Below, piece after piece: positions 25,712-34,959 of a stretch of 64,000 nucleotides of DNA (positions within the stretch are counted from its first letter, which is position 1; every line of letters starts with the position of its first letter). Source of the DNA: an uncultured Collinsella sp. (GTDB lineage Bacteria; Actinomycetota; Coriobacteriia; Coriobacteriales; Coriobacteriaceae); the NCBI GenBank assembly GCA_958421275.1, contig CATZLI010000001.1, positions 1 through 64,000 of the forward strand. The letters are read 5' to 3'. Made by a program: the position numbers and the translations under genes. The notes below the pieces were generated by a model. The model did no database searches. It was given only the letters and a program-made list of their open reading frames with translations, and was not told where the DNA came from.

Positions 25712-25897
25712 GCAGCGCTCAAAACCAGATTCCCAAACAGACCGGAGCGATTTCTTTTTTGTAGACGTTGTCGCGCGGCCCCATGCGGAAAAGGTCCCAA
25801 CGGTTAACATATACTCCATATGGGTAAAGAGACCAAAGCGCTGCCGCGGGGCGGCGCTTTGCGTTTGAAAAAACTAGCTCGTCTAAGAGGAACTAGC

Positions 25898-28540
25898 ATG
25901 TTAGACCGTTTTACCGATCGCGCGCGCAAGGTCATGTCCATGGCCAAGCAAGAGGCGCTCGATCTACACTCAAATAAGGTGGGCACCGAGCACCTGCTGC
26001 TCGCGCTCGCCAAGGAGGACGAGGGTATCGCTGCCGAGGCGCTGCGTTCGCTTGATATCTCCTACGATGACATCATGGACACCCTCAAGGAGGTCCAGAC
26101 CACGGTTCCCGAGCCCAGCGAGGAGACCGAGGCTGCCAAGCTTGCCTTTACGCCGCTCGTCATTAGCGTGATGGAGCGCTCCTTCCGCGTGGCGCGTGAG
26201 AACAACCAGACGTATGTGTCGACCGAGCATCTGCTCATCGGTATCGTCGAAGAGGGCAACGGCATGGCCATGGACATCCTCATGCGCCTGGGTGTGTCGT
26301 CCGCTTCCATTAAAAAAGCCATCGAGAAGCTTACCGCCAAGGATCAGGACAAGAAGCGTCCACTCGCTGGCGCCGGTGCCGGGCGTCCCGGTGCGGGCCT
26401 GCCGTTCTTTAGCGGTTCGGACGCCTCGCAGCAAAAGGGGAGCGGTACCGATACGCTCAAGCAGTTCGCCACCAACCTTACGCAGAAAGCACGCGACGGC
26501 GAGCTCGACCCCGTGATCGGTCGCGAAAAGGAAGTCCAGCGCATGATGGAGATCCTTTCGCGCCGCACCAAGAACAACCCGCTTATCTTGGGTGACCCCG
26601 GCGTGGGCAAGACGGCCATCGTCGAGGGCCTGGCGCAGCAGATCGCTGCCGGTAACGTGCCCGAGAATCTTATGGACCAGAATATCTGGACGCTCGATCT
26701 GCCGGGTCTTGTCGCGGGTGCCAAGTATCGCGGTGAGTTTGAGGAGCGCCTTAAGAACGTGATCCAGGAGGCAACCGAAGCCGACGACGTCATCTTGTTT
26801 ATCGACGAGATGCACACCATCATCGGTGCCGGTTCTGCCGAGGGTTCTATCGATGCGAGCTCCATGCTCAAGCCGGTACTCGCACGCGGTGCTTTCCAGA
26901 TTATCGGTGCCACCACGGCCGAGGAGTTCCGCAAGTACCTCACCAAGGACCCGGCGTTTGAGCGCCGCTTCCAGACAATCGATGTCGAGGAGCCGAGTGT
27001 CGAGGACACGGTCAAAATTCTGACCGCGCTCAAGCCGCGCTACGAGGAGCACCATCACGTACGCTACACGCAGGGTGCTATCGAGGCCGCCGCGAACCTC
27101 TCCAACCGCTACATCCAGGATCGCTTCCTGCCCGATAAGGCCATCGACCTCATCGACGAGGCCGGCGCCCGCGCCCGCATCGCCGCCAACCGCGCGCCCG
27201 AGCCGGTGCGCGAGGCCGAGCATCGCGTGGAGGAGCTTAAGGCCGCCGCGCGGGAGGCCACCGAGGGCGACGACATGAACAAGGCTGCCGAGATCACCGA
27301 GCAGCAGAAGGCCGCCGAGATTGAGCTCGCCGAGGCCAAGGCTGCCTGGACGGCCGAGCTCGACGCCAGCCCGCTCACCATCGATGTCTCCCAGATTGCC
27401 GATATCGTGTCCGTGACCTCGGGCGTGCCGGTGTCCTCGCTCACCGAGAGCGAGAGCCGCCGCCTGCTGCAGGCCGAAAGCGTGCTCAAGACGCGCATCA
27501 TCGGTCAGGACGAGGCCGTCGAGGCCGTTGCCAAGGCCGTGCGCCGCAGCCGCTCGCCGCTCAAGGACCCGCGCCGCCCCGGCGGCAGCTTTATCTTCCT
27601 GGGCCCCACCGGCACGGGCAAGACCGAGCTCGCCAAGACGCTCGCCGAGTATCTCTTTGGCAGCAAGGACGCGCTCATCAGCTTCGACATGTCGGAGTTT
27701 GGCAGTGAGTTCGAGGTCTCCAAGCTCATCGGTAGTCCTCCGGGCTATGTGGGCCACGACGAGGGCGGTCAGCTCACCAAGGCCGTTCGTCGTCACCCGT
27801 ACTCGGTCGTGCTGTTCGATGAGATCGAGAAGGCGCACCCCGACATCTTCAATATCCTGCTGCAGGTGCTGGAGGAGGGCCGCCTGACCGATAGCCAGGG
27901 CAAGACGGTCGACTTCCGCAATACGGTGATCATCATGACGTCCAACGTGGGCGCCCGCGAGATTGCGCAGGATGCGAGCGTTGGCTTTGGCACCACCGGC
28001 GAGCAGGGCCTTACCTCGAGCGAGATTAAGGGCCGTGCGATGGGCGAGCTCAAGCGCCTGTTCCGCCCCGAGCTGCTCAACCGTATCGATGACATCGTGG
28101 TGTTCCAGAAGCTTTCGGGCGAGAACCTGACCAAGATCGCGCACCTGCTGGTGGACGACCTGCGTCAGCGCCTGATTGCCAACGGCATGAACATCAAGCT
28201 CACCGATGCGGCCTACGACAAGATCGTGGCCGAGGGCACCGACCTCACCAACGGTGCGCGTCCGCTGCGCCGTGCCATCCAAAAGCTCATCGAGGATCCG
28301 CTGTCCGAGGAGCTGCTGGCCGGCGAGTGGGGCGAGGGCGATACCGTCCTGTGCGATGTGGCCGATGGCAAGTTTGTCTTTAGCCATGGCACGGGCGAGA
28401 TCCCGTCGCCGCGTCCGGCGGGCACGCTCGGCGGCGATACCGCTCCGGCGGCGCCGCACACCGGCAACGCCGCGCCTGTGAGCGGTGGCGTGAGCTCGGG
28501 TCCCGGCGGCATGATGCAAGCCGGTTCCGGCGCGCTGTAG
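25898..28540 (+). CDS. clpC: ATP-dependent Clp protease ATP-binding subunit ClpC
   Basis: This 880-residue HSP100 unfoldase delivers proteins to ClpP. The N-terminal Clp repeat domain (FTDRARKVMSMAKQEA, GTEHLLLALAKEDEG) is followed by two AAA+ modules: GDPGVGKTAIVEG near residue 231 and GPTGTGKTELAKTLAE near residue 569. The middle domain (KAAREATEGDDMNKA region) is of the short ClpC type, not the long ClpB coiled coil. The C-terminal 50 residues are Gly/Pro-rich. ATG 25898 with AAGAGG is preferred over 25820. A TATACT box at 25810-25815 and a GC-rich leader hairpin lie upstream; no CtsR or McsA/B genes are adjacent. Confidence 0.95.
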   Translation: MLDRFTDRARKVMSMAKQEALDLHSNKVGTEHLLLALAKEDEGIAAEALRSLDISYDDIMDTLKEVQTTVPEPSEETEAAKLAFTPLVISVMERSFRVARENNQTYVSTEHLLIGIVEEGNGMAMDILMRLGVSSASIKKAIEKLTAKDQDKKRPLAGAGAGRPGAGLPFFSGSDASQQKGSGTDTLKQFATNLTQKARDGELDPVIGREKEVQRMMEILSRRTKNNPLILGDPGVGKTAIVEGLAQQIAAGNVPENLMDQNIWTLDLPGLVAGAKYRGEFEERLKNVIQEATEADDVILFIDEMHTIIGAGSAEGSIDASSMLKPVLARGAFQIIGATTAEEFRKYLTKDPAFERRFQTIDVEEPSVEDTVKILTALKPRYEEHHHVRYTQGAIEAAANLSNRYIQDRFLPDKAIDLIDEAGARARIAANRAPEPVREAEHRVEELKAAAREATEGDDMNKAAEITEQQKAAEIELAEAKAAWTAELDASPLTIDVSQIADIVSVTSGVPVSSLTESESRRLLQAESVLKTRIIGQDEAVEAVAKAVRRSRSPLKDPRRPGGSFIFLGPTGTGKTELAKTLAEYLFGSKDALISFDMSEFGSEFEVSKLIGSPPGYVGHDEGGQLTKAVRRHPYSVVLFDEIEKAHPDIFNILLQVLEEGRLTDSQGKTVDFRNTVIIMTSNVGAREIAQDASVGFGTTGEQGLTSSEIKGRAMGELKRLFRPELLNRIDDIVVFQKLSGENLTKIAHLLVDDLRQRLIANGMNIKLTDAAYDKIVAEGTDLTNGARPLRRAIQKLIEDPLSEELLAGEWGEGDTVLCDVADGKFVFSHGTGEIPSPRPAGTLGGDTAPAAPHTGNAAPVSGGVSSGPGGMMQAGSGAL

Positions 28541-28565
28541 GGTGTGGCGACAATTTGATCTATGC

Positions 28566-28600
28566 AATCGAGGCGTTCCGGCAAGGGCGCCTCGATTTGT
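28566..28600 (+). terminator. Terminator of clpC
   Basis: AATCGAGGCG and CGCCTCGATT pair around TTCCGGCAAGGG. The T-tract is short (TTTG). Confidence 0.65.
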
Positions 28601-28754
28601 AGAGCTGCGGTAGTTGTGACCGTTTCGCTATGCGGTCCGCCGTTAGCCGATGATGCGAGGGCGCTCGGCGTTTTCGACTGGTTTATGCAAACGAAGTCTG
28701 GGAATATACAAGGCGCATGTCTTATTGTCTAACCAGTTGCGCCAAGGAGGCACC

Positions 28755-30212
28755 ATGGACTACAAGATTACTGGCTACGAACCCGCCCAGCTGTTCCATT
28801 TCTTTGAGGAGATCAGCGCGATCCCCCGTGGGTCTGGCAACGAGAAGGGCATCAGCGATTTCCTGGTTGCGTTTGCCAAGGAGCGCGGCCTCGACGTGTA
28901 CCAGGACGAGGTCTACAACGTCATCATTCGCAAGCCCGCATCTGCCGGTGCCGAGAACGCCCCGACCGTGATGTTGCAGGGCCATATCGACATGGTGTGC
29001 GACAAGTTGGGCTCCGTTGAGCACGACTTTACGACCGATGGTATCGACCTGGTCGTCAAGGATGGTGTCCTTACCGCCAACGGCACCACGCTGGGTGCCG
29101 ACAACGGCATCGCCGTCGCGCTTATGCTTACCGTGCTCAACGATGATTCGATTGTCCATCCGGCCCTCGAGTGCGTATTCACCACCGACGAGGAGACTGG
29201 CCTGGTCGGCGCCGAGACGCTCGACAAGTCCCAGATTAGCGCCCGCACTATGATCAACCTTGACTCCGAGGAAGAGGGCGTTGCCACCGTCAGCTGCGCC
29301 GGCGGCGTCGTCGTTACCTACACCTGCCCCATCGTGCGCGAGCACAAGACCGGTAGCACCCTCACGCTCGACATCTCCGGCCTGCTGGGCGGTCACTCCG
29401 GCAGCGATATCAACCTGGAGCGCGGCAACGGCAACCTCATCATGGCCCGCATCATCGACCGTCTGATGGTCGCTGGCGAGCCCGCCATCGTTAGCTTTAA
29501 CGGCGGCACCAAGGACAACGCCATCAACCGTGAGTGCAAGGCCGTTCTGGTCTATGCCGATCACACTGCGGCCGAAGCCGCGGCGCAGGTCGCCCGTGGC
29601 ATCATCGCCGACGTCACCGCCGAGCTCGAGGTCTTCGACCCCGGCTTTACCTGCACCGTCGAGATTGCCGACAACGCTGAGGTCGAGGCCATGGACCAGA
29701 AGTCCGCGCTTGCCCTCATCCGCGCCCTGCGTCTTGCCCCCAACGGCGTGATCCGCCGCAACGTCGCCACCGACGGCTCCGTCGAGGTTTCCTCCAACAT
29801 CGGTGTGGTTGCCACCTCTGACGACCAGGTCAAGATCATGCTGTCCCCGCGCTCCTCGATCACCTCTCTGCAGAACGAGTTCAAGGACCGCCTGCAGACG
29901 CTGGCCGATGTCCTGGGCTTCGATGCCAAGTTTGAGTTCGAGTATCCCGGCTGGAGCTATGCCGAGCATTCGCCGATCCGCGACGTCTTTGTCGAGAGCT
30001 ATCGCGAGCTCTTTGGCTCCGAGCTGCGCATCGAGTCCATTCACGCCGGCCTTGAGTGCGGCCTGTTTGCCGAGGCCCTGCACGGCCTGGACGCCATCGC
30101 CGTGGGCCCGACGCTCTCCGATGTCCACACCCCGGACGAGAGCATGGAGCTCGCTTCTGCCGAGCGCTTCTACGAGTTGCTCATCGACGTTCTCAAGCGT
30201 CTCGCTGCGTAA
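28755..30212 (+). CDS. pepD: Aminoacyl-histidine dipeptidase (M20 peptidase PepD)
   Basis: This 485-residue zinc peptidase cleaves Xaa-His and other dipeptides. Metal-site blocks are LQGHIDMVCDK near residue 77, GTTLGADNGIAVALML near residue 111 and FTTDEETGLVGAETL near residue 142. A LLGGHSGSDI block near residue 213 follows in the dimerisation lid. This order is that of the M20C PepD group. ATG 28755 has AAGGAGG; the longer frame at 28650 has no ribosome site. It stands alone with its own terminator. Confidence 0.94.
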   Translation: MDYKITGYEPAQLFHFFEEISAIPRGSGNEKGISDFLVAFAKERGLDVYQDEVYNVIIRKPASAGAENAPTVMLQGHIDMVCDKLGSVEHDFTTDGIDLVVKDGVLTANGTTLGADNGIAVALMLTVLNDDSIVHPALECVFTTDEETGLVGAETLDKSQISARTMINLDSEEEGVATVSCAGGVVVTYTCPIVREHKTGSTLTLDISGLLGGHSGSDINLERGNGNLIMARIIDRLMVAGEPAIVSFNGGTKDNAINRECKAVLVYADHTAAEAAAQVARGIIADVTAELEVFDPGFTCTVEIADNAEVEAMDQKSALALIRALRLAPNGVIRRNVATDGSVEVSSNIGVVATSDDQVKIMLSPRSSITSLQNEFKDRLQTLADVLGFDAKFEFEYPGWSYAEHSPIRDVFVESYRELFGSELRIESIHAGLECGLFAEALHGLDAIAVGPTLSDVHTPDESMELASAERFYELLIDVLKRLAA

Positions 30213-30267
30213 AGGTCGCATTAACGGCGATCCAAAACTTTTGCTGATGGATTGCAAATGACATTAC

Positions 30268-30313
30268 GAGAGGGGACACCCGGTCTTTTGCGACAGGTGC
30301 CCCCTCTCTTCTT
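30268..30313. terminator. Terminator between pepD and hipA
   Basis: GAGAGGGGACACC and GGTGCCCCCTCTC pair and are followed by TTCTTTT. It lies between two convergent genes and may serve both. Confidence 0.8.
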
Positions 30314-30338
30314 TTAGAAATGGGAAGCTGATTGGCGT

Positions 30339-31643
30339 CTAGCCCATATCCGCCCTGATGAGGTCGAGGGTTCGCTGACAGTTTTCGCGGACGGGGCCGA
30401 GCATATGCTCGCGCAGGTCCGCCATGCCGGGCAGGTCGGCGTATTCGTCCATGACCTCTTCCATGCAAATGGGTACCTCGTAGGCGAGGTCCAGCATGGT
30501 CGCAAAGCAAAACTTCTCGGTTAGCCCGGCATCGGTGAGCGCCGTCTCCAGCGCGGGGTCGCCCATACCGTGGTATCGGCGGATAGCGCCTGGACCGATG
30601 CGCCCCACACGATTTTCGCCGCCAATGCTCATGGCAAGGCGCGCCCGGCGGCGCATGCGCTCGTACGCCAAGCCCGATGCGACATCGTACATTCGAGCCA
30701 TCATGGCTGCGCCGTCGTTTCCAAGGAGCAGGGAATAGTTTTTCGCATGCGCATCCGGTGCGCCGATAATGGCGTTGAAGAACAGTATTTGCGTAAACAG
30801 ATACAGGTTAAGTTGATGGTGGCTCGTATTTACGAGGAGCTCTTGAATGTCGCGGGTGGTCGGGCCGCCGTCTGCCGTGTACTTTTGGGCGGGCATCACC
30901 CCAAGTGCCTGACAGAGGTCTTCTTGATGTAGACGCCTGATCGTTCCGTCTTCGACTTTCATGCGGTCATAGCGCTCAACAATGAGGGCAGGTTCGTCCT
31001 CAAACATACGATATTCGATGTTTGCCGTTGCGATACCGGCGCGCTGGGCGCTTTTCATGCAGACAAACTCATTGAGAGCCTCGAGTTTAAATCCGATAAC
31101 GCCATTTTTGAAAATATGCGTCGTGGGCGAGGAGCCCACACATTCGCACCAGCGACCGTCTATGAGCGCGAGAGCGAACTTGCCCTGATTGCCTCCGAGT
31201 GACCAACTTTCATCTAGGCCCATCCAGGATGCATTGCGGTCATCTCTGATCGACTTGAGACGGAGAGCAATTTCGTGGTCGTCTATAGGGCGGTATTCGC
31301 CGGAGTGATGCAGGACGGCGTTGACGTCTTCTTCGGCACAAAACTGCACTCCACCCGGACAGTCAAGTCCGATATGGCTGAGTAGCGCAACGGCATTGTT
31401 GGGTCTAACGTCGAATTCGGCAGCAATCGCTTTTCGTTGGTCCTCGCTGTCGGGTAGAAGGCCAAACAGGTACGGATTCATGACCTGTTGTCCGTATGTG
31501 CGATTCGATACGGGTATGTTGGTCGATAGGGCTGGCCCGTTATAGTCATGATCGTAGGTAAAGCTGATAAGATCGTTCTCATCTTGCGTGAGCGTTCCCG
31601 CAGGTACGCCACAAATGATGGTCCGAAGTGATGTTCTGGCCAT
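30339..31643 (-). CDS. hipA: HipA-type Ser/Thr kinase toxin
   Basis: This 434-residue protein has the full HipA layout: the N-terminal barrel with FTYDHDYNGPALSTNIPVS, SLGGNQGKFALAL near residue 148, the catalytic loop FFNAIIGAPDAHAKNYSLLL near residue 285, and MYDVASGL carrying the metal-binding Asp. HipA kinases inactivate glutamyl-tRNA synthetase by phosphorylation in E. coli, causing growth arrest. The start lies three bases after the hipB stop (TAGCCAATG), so antitoxin and toxin are translationally coupled. Confidence 0.93.
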   Translation of the reverse strand: MARTSLRTIICGVPAGTLTQDENDLISFTYDHDYNGPALSTNIPVSNRTYGQQVMNPYLFGLLPDSEDQRKAIAAEFDVRPNNAVALLSHIGLDCPGGVQFCAEEDVNAVLHHSGEYRPIDDHEIALRLKSIRDDRNASWMGLDESWSLGGNQGKFALALIDGRWCECVGSSPTTHIFKNGVIGFKLEALNEFVCMKSAQRAGIATANIEYRMFEDEPALIVERYDRMKVEDGTIRRLHQEDLCQALGVMPAQKYTADGGPTTRDIQELLVNTSHHQLNLYLFTQILFFNAIIGAPDAHAKNYSLLLGNDGAAMMARMYDVASGLAYERMRRRARLAMSIGGENRVGRIGPGAIRRYHGMGDPALETALTDAGLTEKFCFATMLDLAYEVPICMEEVMDEYADLPGMADLREHMLGPVRENCQRTLDLIRADMG

Positions 31644-31646
31644 TGG

Positions 31647-32117
31647 CTATTTCCCTTCGGGCTTGGTTTGGTTAGATGCGTTTGCGGCAATCGAGACTCC
31701 GAGATTGGACATGGCGAAATCGGCGAAGACCTCGTCGTAGAGTGCGGATGTAAAGGGGGCATCTGCAAGAGCCGGAATGGCGGTACTACGACGGTTGCGA
31801 TGATGAGGACGTTGAATGTGATGGTGCCTGGGGATGCTGCGAGGCAGCGGATTGGCATGCGGGGCGTCGACTGGTCGCTCGTTTTTCGCTTCGCCGATAT
31901 CCCCTTGAGCGGCGAGCGCCAGTCCAAGAGCATTGAAAATCGTCAACAGTTTGTCAAGCCGAATGCCGGTGGCATCTCCTAGCTCGAGCGACGCGAGCAG
32001 TCGCTCCGAAACACCGGCTTTTTTAGCAAGGACGGCACGGGTGAGCCCTTGCGCCTCGCGCGCCTGGCGCACGTAGACGCCAGCTTGGCGCGGTGTGGTG
32101 ATGAGAAGGGTATCCAC
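31647..32117 (-). CDS. hipB: HipB-type XRE antitoxin with long C-terminal extension
   Basis: The first 75 residues form an XRE helix-turn-helix (VRQAREAQGLTRAVLAKKAG, VSERLLASLELGDATGIRLD), as in HipB. About 80 further residues follow, first His/Pro/Arg-rich and then FTSALYDEVFADFAMSN. Known HipB proteins are near 90 residues. The GTG at 32117 is chosen because TTTGGAG lies seven bases before it; the ATG codons further upstream lie in the operator. The tail may bind HipA differently or partly reflect a damaged reading frame. Confidence 0.8.
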   Translation of the reverse strand: MDTLLITTPRQAGVYVRQAREAQGLTRAVLAKKAGVSERLLASLELGDATGIRLDKLLTIFNALGLALAAQGDIGEAKNERPVDAPHANPLPRSIPRHHHIQRPHHRNRRSTAIPALADAPFTSALYDEVFADFAMSNLGVSIAANASNQTKPEGK

Positions 32118-32132
32118 GGCGATCTCCAAACC

Positions 32133-32201
32133 TGCAGACTTTTGCATATTAGTATGACATGCAAAAGTCTGCACGAAAAGGCCTTATGCAAAACTCTGCA
32201 T
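32133..32201 (-). promoter_or_regulatory. hipBA operator with three TGCAnAnnCTGCA sites
   Basis: TGCAGACTTTTGCAT (133-147) and ATGCAAAAGTCTGCA (159-173) are perfect 15-base inverted repeats with an 11-base spacer. A further half-site, ATGCAAAACTCTGCA, lies at 186-200 within a GGCCTTAT hairpin. CATACT on the minus strand lies in the spacer as a likely -10. HipB should repress its own operon here. Confidence 0.8.
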
Positions 32202-32237
32202 GAGGCCTTATACGGACGTTTAGTTTTGAAGGGTGTT

Positions 32238-32816
32238 TTACAGCACTAAAATCCCTAGGTGCTCCAGCAAAATCTTGAGGCCGATGAGGATGAGCACAAC
32301 GCCGCCCACGATGGTGGCGGGCTTTTCGTAGCGCGCGCCAAAGATGCGGCCAATCGCCACGCCGGCAACGGAGAAGATGAAGGTCGTGATGCCTATGAGC
32401 GACACGGCGGGAACGATGTCGACGGAAAGCGCGGCGAACGAGATGCCCACGGCCAGGGCGTCAATCGAGGTGGCGATGGCGAGGATCAGGTACTCGCCCA
32501 GGTCAATCTTTTCGGCATCCTTGCCGTCGCCTTCATCCTCGTCTTCGGTAAAGGCCTCCCACAACATTTTGCCGCCGATAAAGGCGAGCAGGATAAAGGC
32601 GATCCAATGGTCGATGGGTCCGATGATGCCCATGAATTGACTGCCGAGCGCCCATCCGATTACGGGCATGCCGGCCTGAAAGCCGCCAAAGAACAAGCCG
32701 AGCACTACGGCGGCCTTAAGGTTGATCTTCTTCATGCCAAGGCCCTTGCAGATGGAAACGGCAAAGGCGTCCATCGAAAGGCCAACGGCGAGCAATACGA
32801 GCTCTGCGAGTCCCAT
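32238..32816 (-). CDS. mntP: Manganese efflux pump MntP
   Basis: This 192-residue membrane protein has six helices and the two DUF204 repeats: LSMDAFAVSICKGLG near residue 13 and TSIDALAVGISFA near residue 116, each with the conserved Asp that binds the ion. ATG 32816 has GAGAGGGAG upstream; the longer frame to the left runs through the riboswitch. Transcription is controlled by the manganese riboswitch at 32870-33006, so the pump is expressed when Mn is high. Confidence 0.95.
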   Translation of the reverse strand: MGLAELVLLAVGLSMDAFAVSICKGLGMKKINLKAAVVLGLFFGGFQAGMPVIGWALGSQFMGIIGPIDHWIAFILLAFIGGKMLWEAFTEDEDEGDGKDAEKIDLGEYLILAIATSIDALAVGISFAALSVDIVPAVSLIGITTFIFSVAGVAIGRIFGARYEKPATIVGGVVLILIGLKILLEHLGILVL

Positions 32817-32869
32817 AGTCTGGCTCCCTCTCTGCGGGCGGGCCCGCGTGTACCTCTTGGGGGAGTAAC

Positions 32870-33006
32870 AAAAAAGACCCGTGGCGTACGCGTTGCGCGC
32901 ACAGCCACGAGTCTCGTTCATTAAGGCAAGCCAGGCCGCATCGGCCAGTGTGTTGACTTGCCGCGCCACCGGAGGCGAACCCGATCACGCGACTACTCCC
33001 TCATTT
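32870..33006 (-). promoter_or_regulatory. Manganese riboswitch (yybP-ykoY) upstream of mntP
   Basis: On the minus strand the conserved AGGGAGTAG is followed by GTCAACACACTGGCC and AACGAGACTCGTGGC, the hallmarks of the yybP-ykoY aptamer. The 3' part forms a GACTCGTGGC/GCCACGGGTC terminator hairpin running into TTTTTT. Mn binding should favour an antiterminated fold and so raise mntP expression. Confidence 0.93.
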
Positions 33007-33163
33007 ATGCGAATCCCGATGCTACCACATAAGCAGCTCATTTGGATTGGGGCTCTCAGCTGTGTTCGCTCATTCTGTAAGCATCGGATTTTGCGGGCGT
33101 CACAGGGGCAAACCGTGAGAAACTTATTGACGTTTATGGAGCGTATACGATGGGAGCGATGCC

Positions 33164-34231
33164 TTGGATAAGAACGAGCTGCAAAAGCGTATGGAACAGG
33201 CCATTCGCCTGACGGCACCTGGCCAGCCGATCCGCACCGCCCTCGACATGATCATTGCTGGTCACCTGGGCGCCCTTATCTGTGTCGGCGACACCGAAAA
33301 CGTGCTCGCCGCCGGTAACGACGGCTTCCCGCTCAACATTTCGTTTACCTCGAACCGCCTGTTCGAGCTTTCCAAGATGGACGGCGCCATCGTTATCGAT
33401 GGCGACCTCACCCAGATCCTGCGCGCCAACTTCCACCTCAATCCCGATCCCTCGCTCGCCACGAGTGAGACGGGCATGCGTCACCGTACTGCCGCTCGCA
33501 TGTCGGTGCTCACCGATGCCATCGTGATCTCGGTTTCGGCTCGCCGTGCCGTCGTTAACGTGTACGTTCACGGCAAGAGCTACGAGATTCAGCCCGTCAC
33601 CACCATCATGAGCTCGGTCAACCAGCTCGTCGCCACGCTTCAGACCACCCGTCAGTCGCTCGATCGCTCCTTGCTGCGCCTGACGGCCCTTGAGCTCGAC
33701 GACTACGTTACGCTCGCCGACATCACCGGCATCTTCTCGAGTTTCGAGATCATGCAACAGGCAAAGACCGAGCTTAAGGATTGCATCGTCAAGCTGGGTA
33801 ACCAGGGCAAGCTCGTGCAGATGCAGCTCGAGCAGCTCGCGGGCTCCAGCATGGATACCGAATACGACCTGATGATCCGCGACTACGCAAGCGATTCCTC
33901 CGAGGCAAACGCCGAGAAGATTCGCGCCGAGCTCGCTCGCATGACGCCTAAGGACCTGTCCGACCCGCAGCATGTGGCGGCGGTTCTGGGTTACGACGAC
34001 CTGGACGAGGACTCCGTCATGACACCGCTGGGCCTGCGCACGCTTTCGCGCGTGTCCGTCGTGCGCGACGGCGTGGCCGAGAAGATCGTCGACGAGTATG
34101 GCTCGCTGCAGGAGCTCATGGACGACATCAGCGAGGATCCGGAGCGCTTGGGCGACTTTGGCGTCAACAACCCTGCCATTCTTGCGGACTCGCTGTACCG
34201 CATGAAGGGCACCAAACAGGGGAACGCATAA
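33164..34231 (+). CDS. disA: DNA-integrity scanning diadenylate cyclase DisA
   Basis: This 355-residue enzyme makes cyclic di-AMP from two ATP. The DAC domain carries DGAIVIDGD near residue 73 and GMRHRTAARMSVL near residue 104; both ATP-site motifs (DGA and RHRTA) are intact. A helical spine and a C-terminal HhH DNA-binding domain follow. The start is TTG at 33164 with GGGAG seven bases before it; the nearby ATG codons are out of frame. It overlaps ispD by one base. radA, its usual neighbour, is absent here. Confidence 0.94.
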   Translation: MDKNELQKRMEQAIRLTAPGQPIRTALDMIIAGHLGALICVGDTENVLAAGNDGFPLNISFTSNRLFELSKMDGAIVIDGDLTQILRANFHLNPDPSLATSETGMRHRTAARMSVLTDAIVISVSARRAVVNVYVHGKSYEIQPVTTIMSSVNQLVATLQTTRQSLDRSLLRLTALELDDYVTLADITGIFSSFEIMQQAKTELKDCIVKLGNQGKLVQMQLEQLAGSSMDTEYDLMIRDYASDSSEANAEKIRAELARMTPKDLSDPQHVAAVLGYDDLDEDSVMTPLGLRTLSRVSVVRDGVAEKIVDEYGSLQELMDDISEDPERLGDFGVNNPAILADSLYRMKGTKQGNA

Positions 34232-34959
34232 TGGCGCCCGTATGCGCCGTGGTCGTTGCCGGCGGCAGCGGCCAGCGCTTTGGAAATCCCGGCGGCAAGC
34301 AGCTCGTTAACGTGGCGGGCCGTCCGCTCATGAGCTGGTCCATCCGCGCGTTCGATCGTAGCGACAAGGTCGGCCATATCGTCGTGGTTTGCCCTGCCGA
34401 GCGCCGTGCCGAGATGCGCCGCTTGGCTATCGACCCGTTTGACTATGACACGCCCATCAGCTTTGCCGATGCCGGCGATACTCGTCAGGATTCCACCCGC
34501 GCCGGCGTGCACGCGGTGCCGGCGGGTTTCGAATATGTCGCTATCCACGACGGCGCCCGTCCGCTCATTACGACCGAGGCCATCGACCACGCTATCGACG
34601 TGCTCGTGAGCGACCGCTCGCTCGACGGTGTCGTGTGCGGCCAGCCCGCGATCGACACGCTCAAGATCGTCGATGGCGACAATATCGTCGAGACGCCGCC
34701 GCGTGAGCTCTACTGGGCAGCGCAGACGCCGCAGATCTTTAGCGTCGATGCTATGAAGCGCGCCCATGCTGCAGCCATTGCCGAGGGCTTTATCGGCACC
34801 GATGATTCGTCGCTGGTCGAGCGCATGGGTGGGCGCGTCCGCTGCGTCCAGAGCCCGCGCGATAACCTTAAGGTGACGGTGCCCGAGGACCTGCGCCCCG
34901 TAACCGCGATTCTGCTTGGCCTCATGGCCGAGGGAGAGGACCTTCCCCATGTTCAGTAA
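34231..34959 (+). CDS. ispD: 2-C-methyl-D-erythritol 4-phosphate cytidylyltransferase
   Basis: This 242-residue enzyme attaches CMP to methylerythritol phosphate, the third step of the non-mevalonate pathway. The nucleotide-binding VVVAGGSGQRFGNPGGKQL loop near residue 7 is present, as are DGARPLIT near residue 109 and NLKVTVPEDL at the C-terminus. It overlaps disA by one base (TAATG) and ispF by 11 bases, so disA-ispD-ispF are coupled. Confidence 0.96.
   Translation: MAPVCAVVVAGGSGQRFGNPGGKQLVNVAGRPLMSWSIRAFDRSDKVGHIVVVCPAERRAEMRRLAIDPFDYDTPISFADAGDTRQDSTRAGVHAVPAGFEYVAIHDGARPLITTEAIDHAIDVLVSDRSLDGVVCGQPAIDTLKIVDGDNIVETPPRELYWAAQTPQIFSVDAMKRAHAAAIAEGFIGTDDSSLVERMGGRVRCVQSPRDNLKVTVPEDLRPVTAILLGLMAEGEDLPHVQ

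Noticed and set aside
25780..25815. CtsR operator upstream of clpC
   Set aside because: No direct GGTCAAA-type heptad repeats are present; only a TATACT-like -10 box.
25970..28567. 865-codon frame antisense to clpC
   Set aside because: It mirrors the real clpC codons and has no domain or ribosome site.
32817..32969. Upstream extension of mntP
   Set aside because: The extra codons lie within the manganese riboswitch; the ATG at 32816 has a ribosome site and begins the conserved first helix.
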